Source: Methylococcales bacterium (GTDB lineage: Bacteria > Pseudomonadota > Gammaproteobacteria > Methylococcales > UBA1147). Taken from it: a DNA stretch of 7,949 nucleotides. Below, piece by piece: positions 5,975 to 7,949 of this stretch (the stretch's first letter is position 1; each line of letters opens with the position of its first letter). The stretch is taken from positions 1 to 7,949 of the forward strand of contig JANXGZ010000218.1 in NCBI GenBank assembly GCA_024958995.1, given 5' to 3'. A program made the position numbers and the translations under genes. Below the pieces are notes generated by a model, which ran no database searches, was not told the DNA's origin, and saw only the letters and a list, made by a program, of their open reading frames with translations.

Positions 5975-7234
5975 ATGCGTTTTCTGTACAGCCTGATCAT
6001 TAGCCTGATCAGCCCCGTTTTCTTCTTTCGCCTGCTTTACCGGTCGATCTGGAATTCCGATTATCGCCGGCGATGGTTAGAACGTCTTGCCCTCTACCGG
6101 GGAAAGACGGAAACTGGGGTTATCTGGTTCCACGCGGTTTCGTTTGGTGAAGTGGAAGCAGTGTTTCCACTGATTCTCGAAACCCGAAACTGCTACCCGG
6201 TTTATTCGGTCCTAGTGACTACGACAACCATTACCGGTTCAGACCGAGTTAGGTCCGTCTTGGGTGATGCCGTTCAACATGTTTACCTTCCTTTTGATCT
6301 GCCCGGGGCCGGGCAGCGATTTCTGCGGCGCTTCAAACCGGTACTGGGGGTGTTGATGGAAACTGAAATCTGGCCCAATCTCTACCGCGCATGCGGCGAT
6401 GAACGGATACCCCTAGCGATCATCAACGGCCGTCTCTCGGAACGATCAGCCCGTGGTTACGGCAGGTTGAGACATCTTACAACGGATACTCTGCAGCATG
6501 TTTCGATGATCGCGGCCCAGACCTCGGAGGATGGTCAACGCTTTGTCGAGATCGGTGCTAGACCGGAAACAATATCGGTGATGGGTAACATCAAGTTCGA
6601 TTATCGTGTACCTGGAGGTTTGGCAGAAGGGGGTGCGGTTCTACGTCGGCAACTGTTCGGTAGCCGGCCGGTCTGGATCGCTGCAAGCACTCACAAGGGG
6701 GAGGAAGAACAGGTTCTGGATGCTCTTGAAAGCGTTAGGTTGGTCGTTCGGGATTTGATCCTAGTTCTGGTTCCCCGCCATCCCGAGCGCTTTTCCGGCG
6801 TTGCGTCGATTTGTGAACAACGAGGTTTCGAACTAGTTCGGCGTAGTGACGACCGTGCCTGCAGCGGTTCCACGTGTGTTTTTCTGCTGGACGCGATGGG
6901 TGAACTGAAACAGTTTTATGCGACGGCTGATCTCGCCTACATTGGCGGGAGCCTAGTCAAAAAAGGCGGGCAAAATCCACTGGAGGCGTGTGCTCTTGGT
7001 GTTCCGACGATTTTCGGTCCACATGTGTTTAACTTCAGGAAGATTGCGGCCTCCCTGGTCGAAGTGGGTGCGGCCATTCAGGTGGCGGACAGCAAGGTAC
7101 TTGGACTGCAGTGTATCCGCCTGCTCGAGGATACAGACTGCCGTGTCTCAATGGGGAAAGCTGGCCGTACTTTCGTCGCAAGCAACCGTGGTGCTGTCCA
7201 CAAAGTTATGGAACTGCTCGGTAGTCACCTGTAA
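5975..7234 (+). CDS. waaA: 3-deoxy-D-manno-octulosonic acid (Kdo) transferase
   Basis: 419 residues from the chosen start, close to E. coli WaaA (425). It transfers Kdo from CMP-Kdo to lipid IVA at the cytoplasmic face of the inner membrane, the first committed step of the LPS core. The N-terminus (MRFLYSLIISLISPVFFF) is the usual single membrane anchor. It is followed by WFHAVSFGEVEA (51-62) with the likely catalytic base Glu59, then LMETEIWPNL (127-136), NGRLSERSARGY (151-162), VPRHPERF (266-273) and GGSLVKKGGQNPLEA (324-338) of the GT-B fold. The number of Kdo residues added cannot be told from sequence. ATG 5975 is preferred because GGGAG (5963-5967) lies 7 nt upstream and the N-terminus then matches the family. 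A frame-extending TTG at 5927 would add 16 atypical residues. It is convergent with dtd, 49 bp away. Confidence 0.96.
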   Translation: MRFLYSLIISLISPVFFFRLLYRSIWNSDYRRRWLERLALYRGKTETGVIWFHAVSFGEVEAVFPLILETRNCYPVYSVLVTTTTITGSDRVRSVLGDAVQHVYLPFDLPGAGQRFLRRFKPVLGVLMETEIWPNLYRACGDERIPLAIINGRLSERSARGYGRLRHLTTDTLQHVSMIAAQTSEDGQRFVEIGARPETISVMGNIKFDYRVPGGLAEGGAVLRRQLFGSRPVWIAASTHKGEEEQVLDALESVRLVVRDLILVLVPRHPERFSGVASICEQRGFELVRRSDDRACSGSTCVFLLDAMGELKQFYATADLAYIGGSLVKKGGQNPLEACALGVPTIFGPHVFNFRKIAASLVEVGAAIQVADSKVLGLQCIRLLEDTDCRVSMGKAGRTFVASNRGAVHKVMELLGSHL

Positions 7235-7271
7235 CGTCAGGCCGACAGAGCATGGTTTTGATCTGGCTTGC

Positions 7272-7303
7272 CGTCGCCGGGGATTATTGCCGGGTAGGCG
7301 ACG
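7272..7303. other. Inverted repeat at the convergent waaA-dtd ends (possible terminator)
   Basis: CGTCGCC (7272-7278) pairs perfectly with GGCGACG (7297-7303) across an 18-nt loop, just past waaA and over the dtd stop codon. The stem is GC-rich and sits where a bidirectional terminator would be expected. However, no T tract follows on either strand, so intrinsic termination would be inefficient at best. Confidence 0.3.
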
Positions 7304-7739
7304 TCACATGCAGCAGGAAAGTCACCGGCCCGTCGTTCGTCAGCGAGACCTGCATGTCTTCGCCGAAACAGCCACATTCTGTCTGTTGATGCCTGCATTC
7401 CATCAGGCCGACAAACTGTTCGAACATCGAACGGCTCTGTTCGGGTGGTGCCGCTGCGCTGAAGCCGGGACGATTTCCATTTCGGGTATCTGCAGCCAGC
7501 GTAAATTGCGGAACCAGCAGCAAGTCGCCGCCGATATCGCACAGGCTCCGATTCATTTTTTTGTCTTGGTCTGGGAAGATGCGATAGTTCAACAATCGCT
7601 CGGCTAATCGCTGCATCTCGGTGTCGGTATCTTGTTTTTCGATGGCGACAAGGGCTAGGATGCCGTAACCGGCCCTGGCCACGGTTTTGCCGCCGACAGT
7701 GACTTCCGCGTGTTTCACGCGCTGGATCAATGCGATCAT
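7284..7739 (-). CDS. dtd: D-aminoacyl-tRNA deacylase
   Basis: 151 residues, against 145 in E. coli. Dtd hydrolyses D-amino acids (and glycine mischarged on tRNA-Ala) from tRNA, as a cytoplasmic homodimer. MIALIQRVKHAEVTV opens the protein; AERLLNYRIFPDQDKKMNRS (46-65) is well conserved. The two signature motifs are PQFTL (77-81), normally SQFTL, and NDGPVT (135-140), which carries the Gly-cisPro pair (137-138) that excludes L-aminoacyl substrates. Thr80 is kept. Residues 115-124 hold an unusual C-x-H-x4-C-x-C arrangement where relatives usually have TGRF. AGGA closely precedes the ATG on the minus strand (about 7744-7747). The gene is convergent with waaA and not part of its operon. Confidence 0.95.
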   Translation of the reverse strand: MIALIQRVKHAEVTVGGKTVARAGYGILALVAIEKQDTDTEMQRLAERLLNYRIFPDQDKKMNRSLCDIGGDLLLVPQFTLAADTRNGNRPGFSAAAPPEQSRSMFEQFVGLMECRHQQTECGCFGEDMQVSLTNDGPVTFLLHVTSPTRQ

Positions 7740-7849
7740 GTTTCCTGTTCAGGTTGCCGACAGCAGACAGGCAGAAAGAAGGTGGTTGCTGGCCCCATGA
7801 CGACAAGGCTGGTATTGGTTGAGTCGGCCACGAGGAAAATCATCGGACA

Positions 7850-7858
7850 GTTATAGCA
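7850..7858 (-). promoter_or_regulatory. Extended -10 promoter element, probably for dtd
   Basis: On the minus strand the sequence reads TGCTATAAC, a 5-of-6 -10 hexamer (plus-strand 7850-7855) with the upstream TG of an extended -10 (7857-7858). No recognisable -35 lies 17 bp further up (CCACCC), which is tolerated by extended -10 promoters. The predicted start near 7843 gives a leader of about 104 nt to the dtd ATG. Confidence 0.45.
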
Positions 7859-7895
7859 TCTGGTCAAGCATGGGGTGGCCGATTCGTTGGGGACA

Positions 7896-7949
7896 ATGCC
7901 AGAACCGGAATACCTCCAGGTTTCATTGAACCTGGCCAACGCGGTTTCC
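7896..7949 (+). CDS. Possible start of a plus-strand gene, truncated by the window edge
   Basis: The frame is open from a stop at 7854-7856 to the right edge. From ATG 7896 it encodes MPEPEYLQVSLNLANAVS, which looks protein-like but is too short for me to assign to a family. Other in-frame starts are GTG 7875 and TTG 7887. GGGGA (7889-7893) lies only 2 nt before the ATG, which is too close for a good ribosome-binding site. If real, the gene is divergent from dtd. No clear plus-strand promoter was found. Confidence 0.3.
   Translation, partial: MPEPEYLQVSLNLANAVS

Noticed and set aside
5839..6003. 54-codon frame between hldD and waaA
   Set aside because: There is no ribosome-binding site, it overlaps the waaA start, and the peptide is not recognisable.
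6990..7607. Plus-strand frame of 205 codons bridging waaA and dtd
   Set aside because: It overlaps the end of waaA in another frame and most of dtd in antisense, both well supported. The translation resembles no known protein.
7736..7939. Minus-strand frame of 67 codons abutting and slightly overlapping dtd
   Set aside because: It needs a TTG start, resembles no family I know, and crosses the extended -10 element that probably serves dtd. It remains possible only if the frame belongs to a gene extending past the right edge.

Overview
The window looks like chromosomal housekeeping DNA from a gammaproteobacterium of moderate GC (roughly 53%, judged by eye). Three things point that way: the DUF2232-family membrane protein lying between rpsR and rplI, the close similarity of the RadA, CorB, S6, S18, L9, HldD, WaaA and Dtd products to enterobacterial and pseudomonad relatives, and the LPS inner-core genes hldD and waaA, which require a Gram-negative envelope. 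I saw no mobile element, tRNA, rRNA or CRISPR array.

Layout from left to right. Positions 3-101 hold the last 32 codons of radA (+). Convergent to it is corB (157-1392, -), a CNNM/CBS membrane protein with a good sigma-70-type promoter of its own. A divergent intergenic region of about 320 bp follows. Next is a cysteine-type glutathione S-transferase (1717-2415, +) that starts at TTG. A clear promoter at 2466-2494 then opens a same-strand run: rpsF, rpsR, a DUF2232 membrane protein, rplI, hldD and waaA (2577-7234). The run is tightly spaced except for about 185 bp before waaA. Convergent to waaA is dtd (7284-7739, -), with a possible extended -10 promoter. A possible plus-strand gene start runs off the right edge (7896-7949).

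How the genes work together: rpsF/rpsR/rplI encode two 30S platform proteins and a 50S protein. S6 and S18 form a heterodimer, and in many bacteria that dimer binds its own mRNA leader. A candidate leader hairpin is present here. HldD makes the L,D-heptose nucleotide and WaaA adds Kdo to lipid A, so the downstream half of the run serves the LPS inner core. RadA (recombination) and Dtd (tRNA proofreading) are independent maintenance functions.

No new multi-gene system is evident. The points most worth checking are a tandemly duplicated 17-residue block in an extended S6 tail, a putative S6:S18 leader hairpin, a gene order in which hldD-waaA follows rplI and radA sits upstream of rpsF, and a Ser-to-Pro change in the first signature motif of Dtd.
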